Positions 1-6,629 are shown, counted from the first letter of the stretch. The stretch is DNA of 8,797 nt from Acidimicrobiia bacterium (GCA_025923175.1 JAICGL010000138.1:1-8797); one strand, 5' to 3'. A program made the numbers and translations. The notes: generated by a model from the letters alone, not told the origin.

Positions 1-540
1 CGAGCGCCCGGTGGCGCTCTTCTCCGACGGCGCTCCGGGCACGGTGGCGGACCCGGCCCCGGCATCCACTGCCGGCGCTGCCATGTTCGACGGTGCGCCA
101 TCGGCAACGGAGACAGATGACCCGGACGAACCAGCGGCTCGCGCCGTGCCTGCACCGGCGCCGTTGCCTTCGACCGCCGGTGCCTGCGGCGACGTCACGT
201 CGGTCACCTCGGGCGGCGTGAAAACGGGGAGCGCGGCCGGTGTTGCCTGGTCGGCGTTCTCAACCCGGGTGACCGGCAGACCTCCCGGCGGCGCCGACAT
301 CGCCAGCAGCAGCGCGACCGATGCCGCCACCGGGATCAGCGCCACGGTCCAGCGGGCCCGCTTGCGGGCGCTCCCGTCGGTCAGGTCGAGCTCGCCCCGG
401 ACGGCGCAGCGGACCCCCCGCAGCTCGTCCAGCGACTCACGGCACTTCCGGCAGTGCGCGACATGCTCCGACACCCCTTCGATGGACTCACCGTCGAAGT
501 AGGCGCCCAACTCCAGCGGAGACGGGTGACGACGGTGCAT
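1..540 (-). CDS. Anti-sigma factor, zinc-finger (ZAS/zf-HC2) type, C-terminus missing
   Basis: This is probably a membrane-anchored anti-sigma factor that holds the neighbouring ECF sigma factor inactive. The ATG is at 538-540 and the frame stays open to the left edge, so 180 residues are visible and the C-terminus is missing. The N-terminal part has the ZAS zinc motif His26-x3-Cys30-x2-Cys33. A basic stretch (Arg59-Arg63) is followed by one hydrophobic helix at about residues 64-82, then a long Ala/Pro/Ser/Gly-rich region that would lie outside the membrane. The start overlaps the sigma stop codon by one base (TGATG), which implies translational coupling and matched dosage; I see no strong ribosome site of its own. 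The zinc motif and context support the role. The signal sensed by the outer tail cannot be read from the sequence. Confidence 0.85.
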   Translation of the reverse strand, partial: MHRRHPSPLELGAYFDGESIEGVSEHVAHCRKCRESLDELRGVRCAVRGELDLTDGSARKRARWTVALIPVAASVALLLAMSAPPGGLPVTRVENADQATPAALPVFTPPEVTDVTSPQAPAVEGNGAGAGTARAAGSSGSSVSVADGAPSNMAAPAVDAGAGSATVPGAPSEKSATGRS

Positions 541-1121
541 CACCGCCGGTCGCCGATGCTTTCCGTAGCGGCTCCCGCCGCACCTGTCAGGGGGACACCC
601 CCTGTCCCCCGGGCTTGGGACAGATGTCGGGCGACCCGCTTGCGGGCGGCGTGGAGACGGGACATCACCGTTCCCATGCTGACCGCCTGGACCTCGGCGA
701 TCTCGGCGTAGCTCAAACCGCCGACTTCACGCAGCCACAAGGTCTCCCGCAGCGGCATCGACAGCTGACCCAGGAGCCGCAGCGCCCCCTCGGCCTCCAT
801 ACGGGGCATCACGACGTCTTCGACACCGACCGGAGCAGGCGGGTCGATCTCACCGAGCGGTTCGTTGCTGCGGTTGCGGCTCTGACTACGGCCCCGGTCG
901 AGGGCGCAGTTCCGCACGATGCGGAACGCCCAGGCGTCGAGACGGTCGGGATCCGAGCGACCCCAGGACCGCCAGATCCGGAGCCAGGCCTCCTGGCAGG
1001 CGTCTTCCGCCTCGCGAGAGCCGACGATGGCGGCGGCGTAGCGGAGGGCGTCCCCCGCCCGGCGGGCGTGGAAGTCTTCGAACGTGCGGCGACTCGTCGT
1101 GCCCAGCTCGGTGACGGCCAT
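540..1121 (-). CDS. ECF-type RNA polymerase sigma factor
   Basis: This 193-residue protein has the size and two-domain layout of extracytoplasmic-function (sigma-70 group 4) factors, which direct RNA polymerase to a small regulon. Region 2 spans about residues 15-80, with the DACQEAWLRIW stretch (40-50, regions 2.1-2.3) and LDAWAFRIVRN (61-71, region 2.4). Region 4 spans about 112-168 and includes the helix-turn-helix GLSYAEIAEVQAVSMGTVMSRL (135-156). A Gly/Ala-rich tail of about 25 residues follows, poorly conserved for the family. The ATG has GAGGA three bases upstream, which is close but acceptable. It lies 59 bases after the transglutaminase gene on the same strand, so it could be the fourth gene of that operon; I cannot find a convincing separate promoter in the gap. 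The overlapping downstream gene is its likely anti-sigma factor. The ECF subgroup was not determined. Confidence 0.95.
   Translation of the reverse strand: MAVTELGTTSRRTFEDFHARRAGDALRYAAAIVGSREAEDACQEAWLRIWRSWGRSDPDRLDAWAFRIVRNCALDRGRSQSRNRSNEPLGEIDPPAPVGVEDVVMPRMEAEGALRLLGQLSMPLRETLWLREVGGLSYAEIAEVQAVSMGTVMSRLHAARKRVARHLSQARGTGGVPLTGAAGAATESIGDRR
584..623 (-). other. Two mutually exclusive hairpins near the sigma/anti-sigma junction
   Basis: Two good stems share bases. GGGGGACA (590-597) pairs with TGTCCCCC (603-610) around a 5-base loop. CTGTCCC (602-608) pairs with GGGACAG (617-623). Only one can form at a time. They lie in the variable tail of the sigma gene, 44 or more bases before the anti-sigma start, so they could influence translation of the second gene. 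Chance in G/C-rich DNA is also possible. Confidence 0.4.
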
Positions 1122-1180
1122 TAGTCCTCAATTGTGCCCTGTGTTAGCGCTTGGTTCTACGCGCCCCTTTTGGACACCTT

Positions 1181-2023
1181 TCAGGCCAATCGTGTAATTC
1201 GTACCTCGACCTCGAGGGACTCGGCCGTTCCCGAGCTGTGGACGCCCTTGAGCGGGGGGACGTCGGCGTAGTCGCGGCCTCGTCCGACGACCGCATGCCG
1301 CTCCCCGACGGCCGACCCGTTGGTGGGGTCGAAGGGCCACCAGTCGCCGAGCCAGGCCTCCACCCAGGCGTGGCTCTCCCCCGACACCGTGTCACCCGGC
1401 CGGGCGTCCTTCCCGGTGTGGAGGTAGCCGGAAACGTATCGGGCCGGCACCCCCGCCGCCCGGAGCAGAGCGATGGAGAGGTGGGCGTAGTCCTGGCAGA
1501 CACCGGCCTCGTGGTGCAGTGCCTCCAGGGCCGAGCTCGACACCTCGGTGACGCCGGGAATGTATTCGAGGCGGCTGCGGGCGAAGCGCGAAACGGTGTC
1601 GACGGTGGCGCCCGGGCCCCACCCGTTCCGCAACTCGATCGCCAGGTCGACCAACTCCGGCGCGGCCGGTGTGTACGCCGTCGGCGCCAGGAACTCGGCG
1701 AAACGATCGAGCACCGGCTCCGAGGTAAGCAGGTCCCAGCCCGGGTCGGACGGCTGAGGCGGAGCTTCCGTCGTCTCCACCACCGACGTCGCCGTGATCG
1801 TGAGGGCGGTGTGGGGCACGTGAATGTCGAACACGTCGACGACGCTCGCCCAGTAGTCGAGGTACCGGAAACTGCGGCTGCGGGGCTCCACCTCGACCCT
1901 GGACTCCACCGCCGTCTGACGGTCGGTGGTGAGCGGCGTCATGCGGGCCTCGTTGTAGGAGGACAGCACCTCCTCGCCGTAGCGGTAGGCACTGCGGTGC
2001 TCGATGCGAAGCATCCAGCTCAT
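1181..2023 (-). CDS. Transglutaminase-like protein (COG1305 type) with intact catalytic triad
   Basis: This 280-residue protein has a papain-like transglutaminase core. Its N-terminal domain (about 1-85, beginning MSWMLRIEHRSAYRY) resembles the beta-rich bacterial transglutaminase N-terminal domain. The core carries the probable triad Cys176 (in GVCQDYAHL), His218 (in GESHAWVEAW) and Asp232 (in WPFDPTNG). In bacteria such proteins are more often peptidases or amide-bond exchangers than true cross-linkers. There is no signal peptide or membrane segment, so it should act in the cytoplasm. The ATG at 2021-2023 overlaps the alpha-E stop codon as ATGA, which fixes the start; the open frame extends much further upstream but there only shadows alpha-E. 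In known ATP-grasp/alpha-E clusters it is proposed to cut or transfer the peptide made by the ligase. That role is inference, while the family assignment is firm. Confidence 0.95.
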   Translation of the reverse strand: MSWMLRIEHRSAYRYGEEVLSSYNEARMTPLTTDRQTAVESRVEVEPRSRSFRYLDYWASVVDVFDIHVPHTALTITATSVVETTEAPPQPSDPGWDLLTSEPVLDRFAEFLAPTAYTPAAPELVDLAIELRNGWGPGATVDTVSRFARSRLEYIPGVTEVSSSALEALHHEAGVCQDYAHLSIALLRAAGVPARYVSGYLHTGKDARPGDTVSGESHAWVEAWLGDWWPFDPTNGSAVGERHAVVGRGRDYADVPPLKGVHSSGTAESLEVEVRITRLA

Positions 2024-2943
2024 GCGGACCACACCAAGGGGGACGTGGTGCCGAAGAACCGGGCCGCCACCGCCGCGCTGGCCGCCGACCCGGCCGCCTG
2101 CACCTCGCTGAGGACCGTCGGGAAATCTTCGAGGAGCTCGTCGACCGGCCGGAACTCGAGGTCGGTGCGGGCCCGGCCGATCTGGCGGCGGGCATCGTCG
2201 TGCGGCCCGGGGGCGCTGCCGGTGGGGGTGAGCTCGGCGAGGCGACGCTCGGCCTGCTCGAGCGTGTAGTACACGGAGCGGGGGAAGGAGCGGTCGAGGA
2301 GGAGGAACTCGGCCGCCAGCGAGACATCGACCGCCCGGCGATACGTCCGCAGGTAGGCCTCGTGGGCCGAGCAGCACCGCAGGGTCGTCACCCAGCCGGC
2401 CGATCCGGCGGCGTCGGACCAGCGGGCGCAGAGCAGGCGGCAGGTCATGTCGATCCGTTCCAGGGCCCGGCCGATGGTGAGGAAGCGCCAGGCCTCGTCC
2501 CGGCTCATCGTCATCTCGGTCAGGCCGACGAAGAACGCCGCCCGCTCCTTCACGAACCGGAAGAACAGCGACGGGCTCGCCCCGGCCAGGACCCGCCGCT
2601 CGCGCAGTGCCAGCCAGGTGGCGTTGAGGCACTCCCACATCTCCGAGCTGATGGCCTCCCGCACGCCCCGGGCGTTCTCCCGGGCGTTCTTCATCGCCCC
2701 GGCAATGGCCGCCGGGCTGGACTCGTCGTAGGCGAGGATCTCGTTGACGGTGCGGCCGGTGGGCGCGGCGACGCCGTCCCCAACCCCCATGACCTCCAGC
2801 AGCGCCCGGCAGGCGGATTCCTCCTCGATCCAGGGATCCTCGAGGAGGAGGTGGTAGTGGACGTCGAGGATCCGGGCCGTGTCGTCGGCCCGTTCGACGT
2901 AACGGCCGATCCAGAACAGCGCCTCGGCGATCCGGCTCAGCAT
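2020..2943 (-). CDS. Alpha-E domain protein (COG2307/DUF403 family)
   Basis: This 307-residue, almost wholly helical protein belongs to the alpha-E family. It begins with the characteristic MLSRIAEALFWIGRYVERAD and contains the conserved NARGVREAISSEMWECLN stretch (about 90-107), FFVGLTEMTMSRDEAWRFLTIGRALERID (about 137-165) and SVYYTLEQAERRL (223-235). The conserved Glu and Arg residues give the family its name. Its biochemical activity is not established. It occurs beside, or fused to, the COG2308 ATP-grasp ligase and a transglutaminase, which suggests it is a partner or accessory of the ligase. The ATG at 2941-2943 lies inside the end of the ligase gene (7-base overlap, ATGCTGA) and has AGGGGG six bases upstream, so this start is well supported. 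Its stop overlaps the transglutaminase start. The usual length in the family is close to 310 residues. Confidence 0.95.
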   Translation of the reverse strand: MLSRIAEALFWIGRYVERADDTARILDVHYHLLLEDPWIEEESACRALLEVMGVGDGVAAPTGRTVNEILAYDESSPAAIAGAMKNARENARGVREAISSEMWECLNATWLALRERRVLAGASPSLFFRFVKERAAFFVGLTEMTMSRDEAWRFLTIGRALERIDMTCRLLCARWSDAAGSAGWVTTLRCCSAHEAYLRTYRRAVDVSLAAEFLLLDRSFPRSVYYTLEQAERRLAELTPTGSAPGPHDDARRQIGRARTDLEFRPVDELLEDFPTVLSEVQAAGSAASAAVAARFFGTTSPLVWSA

Positions 2944-4532
2944 GAGGAACCCCCTGCCTGTTGCTGCTGCTGTTGCTGCTGGGCGGCGATCGTGCCCGAC
3001 GGGCCCCGTTCGGGGGCGGCCGCCGGGGCCAGACGGACCCCGCCCCATTGGGGCTCCCGAGTGGACGGGGCGTCGGGGATGTCGCCCTCCCCGGCCAGCG
3101 CCCACGTGTCCTTGGAGCCGCCGCCCTGGCTCGAGTTCACCACCAGGCTGCCCCGGGGCAGGGCGACCCGTGTGAGCCCGCCCGGCGCCACCCACACCCG
3201 CTGCCCGTCGTTAACGGCGAAAGGTCGGAGGTCGACGTGGCGGGGTTCGAGCCGGTCGGCGCACTGGGTCGGGGAGGTTGAGAGGAGGCACACTTCCTGG
3301 GCGATGAATGCCCGCGGATCTTTGATGACCGCTTCCCGGAGCCGGTCGATGGTCGCCTCCTCCGCCTGCGGCCCGATGACGAGTCCGTAGCCACCCGACG
3401 CCGCCACCGGCTTCCAGACAAGTTCGCCGATCCGCTTCAGCGCCTCCTCCCGCTCATCCTCATGGTCGAGCCGGAAGGTCGGCACGGTGTCGAGCGTCGG
3501 CTGCTCCCCCAGGTAGTAGCGGATCATCTCCCCGACGTAGGGGTAGACGGCCTTGTCGTCGGCTACGCCATTGCCCACGGCGTTGGCGATGGCCACGTTG
3601 CCGGCCCGGGCGGCGTTGACGATCCCGGCACAGCCCAGCATCGACTCGGGCCGGAACTGGAGCGGGTCGAGATAGTCGTCATCGATCCGTCGGTAGACAA
3701 CGTCGACGCGGCGCTCGCCGTCGGTGGTGCGCATGCGGATCGTGTTGTCGCGACAGACCAGGTCCCGGCCCTCGACCAGCTCCACTCCCATCTGGCGGGC
3801 AAGGAAGGAGTGCTCGAAGTAGGCCGAGTTGTGAACGCCGGGGGTGAGCACGACCACCGTCGGCTCGCCGCCGCCCCGTTCACCGGGACGCGGGGGTGCG
3901 GCCGCCCTGAGGGCGGCGAGGAGACGTGAGGGGTAGTCGTCGACCGGGCGGACCCGGTGGCTGGCGAACATTTCGGGAAAGACCCGGGCCATGATCCGGC
4001 GGTTCTCGATCACGTAGGAGATGCCGGACGGTGTGCGGAGGTTGTCCTCCAGGACCACGTACCGGCCGTCGGGGCCCCGGAGGATGTCGATGCCGGCGAC
4101 GTGGATACGGACCCCGTTCGGTGGGTCGAGGTTGCCGGCCTCCCGCAGGAAGTTCGGCGAACTGGAGATGAGCCGGCGAGGAACGATCCCCTCGGCCAGG
4201 ATCTCTTGCGGGCCGTACACGTCGGCCAGGAAGGCCTCGAGCGCCCGAACCCGCTGGCCCACCCCGTATTCGAGGACGGCCCACTCCTCGGCCGAGATGA
4301 CCCGGGGCAGCAGGTCCAGGGGGATGGGCCGCTCCTCGCCGGAGAGGGTGAACGTGATCCCCTGGTCCCGCAGGGAGCGGTCGCGCAGGGCGCCCCGTTC
4401 GGCGAGGTCGTCGACACCCAGGGCGGCCAGCAGACCATGGAGTGCGCCGTAGCCCGGACGTATCCCGCCGGTGGGATCAAACATCTCGTCCCATGCCGGT
4501 CCAGCGGCGTAGTCCTCGAACAGGTCGCCCAT
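2937..4532 (-). CDS. Circularly permuted ATP-grasp amidoligase (COG2308 type)
   Basis: The 531-residue product matches the circularly permuted ATP-grasp family (formerly DUF404/DUF407), predicted to join a carboxylate to an amine using ATP and so to build a peptide or amide. Recognisable blocks are DEMFDPTGGIRPGY (15-28), LEDNLRTPSGISYVIENR (161-178), TPGVHNSAYFEHSFLARQMG (230-249), GNGVADDKAVYPYVGE (320-335), VWKPVAASGGYGLVIG (372-387), which includes the glycine-rich nucleotide loop, HVDLRPFAV (432-440) and the terminal VNSSQGGGSKDTW (465-477). About 50 residues follow, low in complexity, ending in eight glutamines and AGGSSC. The ATG at 4530-4532 is chosen because the conserved N-terminus begins there. 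It lacks a nearby ribosome site, so the mRNA may be nearly leaderless. It is first in the operon with alpha-E and transglutaminase. Substrate unknown. Confidence 0.95.
   Translation of the reverse strand: MGDLFEDYAAGPAWDEMFDPTGGIRPGYGALHGLLAALGVDDLAERGALRDRSLRDQGITFTLSGEERPIPLDLLPRVISAEEWAVLEYGVGQRVRALEAFLADVYGPQEILAEGIVPRRLISSSPNFLREAGNLDPPNGVRIHVAGIDILRGPDGRYVVLEDNLRTPSGISYVIENRRIMARVFPEMFASHRVRPVDDYPSRLLAALRAAAPPRPGERGGGEPTVVVLTPGVHNSAYFEHSFLARQMGVELVEGRDLVCRDNTIRMRTTDGERRVDVVYRRIDDDYLDPLQFRPESMLGCAGIVNAARAGNVAIANAVGNGVADDKAVYPYVGEMIRYYLGEQPTLDTVPTFRLDHEDEREEALKRIGELVWKPVAASGGYGLVIGPQAEEATIDRLREAVIKDPRAFIAQEVCLLSTSPTQCADRLEPRHVDLRPFAVNDGQRVWVAPGGLTRVALPRGSLVVNSSQGGGSKDTWALAGEGDIPDAPSTREPQWGGVRLAPAAAPERGPSGTIAAQQQQQQQQAGGSSC
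2958..2981 (-). repeat. CAG/CAA triplet run encoding eight glutamines
   Basis: Eight consecutive glutamine codons (six CAG, two CAA) lie in the C-terminal tail of the ATP-grasp ligase, after the last conserved block. They sit just before the GCAGGGGG that serves as the ribosome site for alpha-E. The run may vary in length by slippage. Homopolymeric glutamine is unusual in bacterial enzymes. Confidence 0.9.
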
Positions 4533-4636
4533 CAGCCCGATTGCACCAGACTTCCTTGGTGGGTGATTTCCCTATTGTTTCCAATCCATGAAACTCCATG
4601 CGTGGGGTGGGCGCGCAAGAAAGCTGTGAGCTAACC

Positions 4637-4672
4637 GTCAGGCGGTCGTCACCCGGGGGACCACCGCCTGAC
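4637..4672. repeat. 36-base inverted repeat (14-base arms, one mismatch)
   Basis: GTCAGGCGGTCGTC (4637-4650) is the reverse complement of GACCACCGCCTGAC (4659-4672) except for one C-C opposition, with an 8-base loop ACCCGGGG. The outer ten pairs are perfect. There is no T-run on either side, so it is not a standard intrinsic terminator. It lies 104 bases upstream of the ligase start and 208 upstream of the SDR-like start. It could be a regulator-binding dyad, a leader RNA hairpin, or a small dispersed repeat. Confidence 0.85.
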
Positions 4673-4867
4673 ATACCGGCCGACTTCCATGCTTTGTTGT
4701 GGATTGCCACTCAGCGCTGAGGGGTACGTCGACGACTTGTTCCGCTGGCCCCCCAGGGACAGCGCCGGCGCTCTGGGCGTCGGGCCTGGGGCCGGCGCCG
4801 GGCTTACACCAGCTTCATGCAACACGTCTGGTAGACGCGCTGACAGCACCTCCACCCCCCTCGACAT

Positions 4868-4872
4868 GGAGG
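4868..4872 (+). promoter_or_regulatory. Ribosome binding site GGAGG that favours a TTG start
   Basis: GGAGG lies eight bases before TTG 4881-4883, ideal spacing. The in-frame ATG at 4866-4868 overlaps this site and has no purine-rich site of its own, so TTG is the better start. Confidence 0.65.
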
Positions 4873-4880
4873 TTCATACC

Positions 4881-5468
4881 TTGCCCAATGCTCTCGTCAC
4901 GGGTTCCCCTGAGAGGGTGCCCGACATCACGATTGCCCTGAAGTCCGCCGGGTTCGACATCCTCTCCGCCGGAGCGATCTCCCCCGAGGATGTGCCCGAC
5001 CTAGAAGCCAACTCGGTCGACTGCTACGTGCAGCTTCCGGTCGACCCACCGGCTGCGGGCGGCGGGGCTCTGCGACGGACACGGGATGTGCTCGCCCACG
5101 AGATGGTGTCCCGCTTCGATGCCGCCGCTCAGTTCCTGCCACTCCTCGCCCCGACCGCCACCGTCCTCCTCGTGACCGAGGACTTCGACGGTCTCGACGA
5201 TTCAGCCGGTCGGCTCGATCCCGATCAGAAGGCCGTCCGGACGATCGTCGGCGTCCTGGCTGAAGCCATCCTCCGGGACTGCGGACGGTCCGGTGTGCGG
5301 ACCGCGGTGATCGCCGGAGACCGCGCTTCGCATGAAATTGCCGCACTGGCCAGCCACCGGCCGCCTGAGCCGTTGCCGTGGTGGCTCTACGCCACCGTCG
5401 ACCCCGACCTCGACTTCGCCGACTGGCGCAACTCGATTCTCTGTCTGGCGTCCCTGCGGGACGGCTGA
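4881..5468 (+). CDS. Short-chain dehydrogenase-like protein without catalytic residues
   Basis: The 195-residue product has the overall pattern of an SDR Rossmann fold but not its motifs. The first strand, MPNALVTGSPERVPDITIAL (1-20), mirrors ALVTGxxxGIG but has lost the glycine pattern. VDCYVQLPVDPP (47-58) sits where NNAG is expected. RFDAAAQFLPLLAPTATVLLVTED (78-101) matches the helix and strand before the catalytic serine. AVRTIVGVLAEAILRDCGRSGVRTAVIAG (118-146) matches the later helix and strand, but there is no Tyr-x3-Lys. It is therefore probably a non-enzymatic SDR relative, with a binding or regulatory role, or a fast-diverging family. No signal peptide or membrane helix. The start is TTG (see the GGAGG site); ATG 4866 would add five residues. 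It is alone on its strand and faces the histone-like gene end to end with 21 bases between. Family assignment is by eye only. Confidence 0.75.
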   Translation: MPNALVTGSPERVPDITIALKSAGFDILSAGAISPEDVPDLEANSVDCYVQLPVDPPAAGGGALRRTRDVLAHEMVSRFDAAAQFLPLLAPTATVLLVTEDFDGLDDSAGRLDPDQKAVRTIVGVLAEAILRDCGRSGVRTAVIAGDRASHEIAALASHRPPEPLPWWLYATVDPDLDFADWRNSILCLASLRDG

Positions 5469-5489
5469 GACCCGGACGGCGTCTGAGCG

Positions 5490-6563
5490 TTACTCGCTGT
5501 CGTGCTCGTGCTCGTCAGGGGCAGGCGGGTGCGGCAGCGAGACCGGTCCGGTCGGGCCCCGGTCGTCGGATTCGCCGGTCGAGCCTGACGGCTGAGCACC
5601 GGGCGCCCGCTCCCACGGCGGCGGATCGGGCTTCGGCCGGGGGGTCGCCTGCTGGCCGGTGGCAGGCGGGGGCGGCGACGGACGGTCAGTCTCCGACCCG
5701 AACAGTGACGCGCCGGCTCCGGGCCGCGGGGCCGGCGGCGAGGCAGGCTTCCCCGCCGGCGCAGGAGCAGGAGCAGGCGCCGGAGACGGAGCGGGCTTGG
5801 CCGCCGGTGGCGACGCAGGCCGGGCCGCAGGCGCCGGAGACGGAGCGGGCTTGGCCGCCGGTGGCGACGCAGGCCGGGCCGCAGGCGCCGGAGACGGAGC
5901 GGGCTTGGCCGCCGGAGGTGCCGCAGGCCGGGCCGCAGGCGCCGGAGACGGAGCGGGCTTGGCCGCCGGAGGCTTGGCTGGGCCGGCCGTGGGCTTCGCA
6001 GCCGGAGGCTTGGCGGCCGGCGCGGGCTTGGTGGGCGCGGGCTTGGTGGGCGCGACCTTGGCCGATGGAGTCTTGGCGGCAGGAGGCTTGGCCGGCGCGG
6101 CTTTGGCCGGCGGGGTCTTGGCTGCCGCCTTGCTCGGGCCGGCGGCCTTGAGCGGCCCCGGGCCTTTCGGAGGCGCCGCCTTTGCGGGTGCGGCCTTGCC
6201 GGTGGCCTTCGCCGGAGCCGTGCCTTTGGCCGCCGCCGCCGGCTTGCCGGTGGCCTTCGCGGGCTTCGCCGGAACGCCCTTGGCCGGCGCGGCTTTGGCC
6301 GGCGCTTTGGCCGCTGGCTTGGCTGCTCCCTTGGCGGGTGCCTTCCCCGTGCCCGCAGCCTTGGCGGGACCCTTTGTCGCACCCTTGGCCGCGGTCTTCT
6401 TGGTCGCCGATTTGGCCGCCGCCGGGCGCCCGAGGGACGCCAGGACCAGGTTGCGGCTCGTATCGAGGGCGGCCAGGACGTCTTCGGCGTCGGCGAATTC
6501 GCGTCGCAGCACCAAGCTGAAGCGCTTCAGCACCTCGAGATCGACGAGACGGACATCGGCCAC
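5490..6563 (-). CDS. Ala/Pro/Lys-rich histone H1-like protein
   Basis: The 357-residue product has two parts. The first 50 or so residues (VADVRLVDLEVLKRFSLVLR onward) form an ordinary mixed, mainly helical domain. From about residue 55 the chain is low complexity: AAAK/PAK repeats like histone H1-type or nucleoid-associated tails of actinobacteria, then an 18-residue PAPSPAPAARPASPPAAK-like tandem repeat, and a final Pro-rich, acidic end (DEHEHDSE). The lysine-rich middle should be disordered and could bind nucleic acid or other polyanions; that is inference. I do not recognise the N-terminal domain. GTG 6561-6563 is chosen because AGGGAG lies five bases upstream; TTG 6585-6587 would add eight residues. 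A TATACT -10 box lies upstream. A long plus-strand frame lies opposite, but only the minus frame has a normal globular N-terminus. Confidence 0.8.
   Translation of the reverse strand: MADVRLVDLEVLKRFSLVLRREFADAEDVLAALDTSRNLVLASLGRPAAAKSATKKTAAKGATKGPAKAAGTGKAPAKGAAKPAAKAPAKAAPAKGVPAKPAKATGKPAAAAKGTAPAKATGKAAPAKAAPPKGPGPLKAAGPSKAAAKTPPAKAAPAKPPAAKTPSAKVAPTKPAPTKPAPAAKPPAAKPTAGPAKPPAAKPAPSPAPAARPAAPPAAKPAPSPAPAARPASPPAAKPAPSPAPAARPASPPAAKPAPSPAPAPAPAPAGKPASPPAPRPGAGASLFGSETDRPSPPPPATGQQATPRPKPDPPPWERAPGAQPSGSTGESDDRGPTGPVSLPHPPAPDEHEHDSE
5776..5991 (-). repeat. 54-base tandem repeat, about four copies, inside the histone-like gene
   Basis: The unit starting GGCGCCGGAGACGGAGCGGG (plus strand) recurs at 5776, 5830, 5884 and 5938, an exact 54-base period. 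Copies 1 and 2 are identical across all 54 bases, copy 3 differs at three positions, and copy 4 keeps only about its first 35 bases. The period encodes 18 residues, so copy-number change keeps frame. Confidence 0.95.
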
Positions 6564-6600
6564 AGGCGCTCCCTGCTGAAGGTTCAAAAACGGCCGTCAG

Positions 6601-6607
6601 TAGTATA
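6601..6607. promoter_or_regulatory. Overlapping divergent -10 elements
   Basis: On the minus strand TATACT (6602-6607) matches the -10 consensus at five of six positions and would start RNA about 30 bases before the histone-like GTG. On the plus strand TAGTAT (6601-6606) overlaps it and could serve the membrane-protein gene. No clear -35 box was found on either strand. The minus-strand assignment is the better one. Confidence 0.45.
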
Positions 6608-6629
6608 AGGGCCACCATCCGCGCACCCT

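Larger units (their letters stand above)
4533..4880. promoter_or_regulatory. Divergent intergenic region between the ligase operon and the SDR-like gene
   Basis: About 350 bases without a convincing gene. The first part (4551-4625) is poorer in G+C than its surroundings and holds short inverted arms GTTTC/GAAAC (4577-4581 and 4590-4594), which could be an operator. A strong 36-base dyad follows at 4637-4672. The rest (4690-4860) is G/C-rich and, although open in one frame, its translation looks non-protein-like. Promoters for both flanking genes must lie here, but I find no clear -35/-10 pair. TGCAAT at 4540-4545 on the minus strand, seven bases before the ligase ATG, is a weak -10 candidate. 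Confidence 0.6.

Noticed and set aside
1151..2269. Plus-strand frame of 372 codons across the transglutaminase gene
   Set aside because: It is a high-GC shadow of the minus-strand gene, which has an intact catalytic triad and a coupled start.
2024..2638. Upstream extension of the transglutaminase frame
   Set aside because: It only overlaps alpha-E out of frame; the ATGA junction at 2020-2023 gives the natural start.
4761..4772. AGCGCCGGCGCT palindrome, and TCAGCGCTGA at 4711-4720
   Set aside because: Short G/C palindromes of this size are expected by chance in such G/C-rich sequence and have no supporting context.
4689..4880. N-terminal extension of the SDR-like gene from ATG 4689
   Set aside because: The translation is low in structure and rich in Gly, Pro, Arg and Cys, and a much better ribosome site lies before TTG 4881.
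5469..5489. Terminator between the convergent SDR-like and histone-like genes
   Set aside because: Only a four-pair stem (AGAC/GTCT) with mismatches can be drawn in the 21 bases and there is no T-run.
5659..6579. Long plus-strand frame rich in Gly and Ala opposite the histone-like gene, resembling a PE_PGRS-type protein
   Set aside because: It is the complement of the Ala/Pro/Lys repeats; it lacks a normal N-terminus and ribosome site, whereas the minus frame has a globular domain, a ribosome site and a -10 box.
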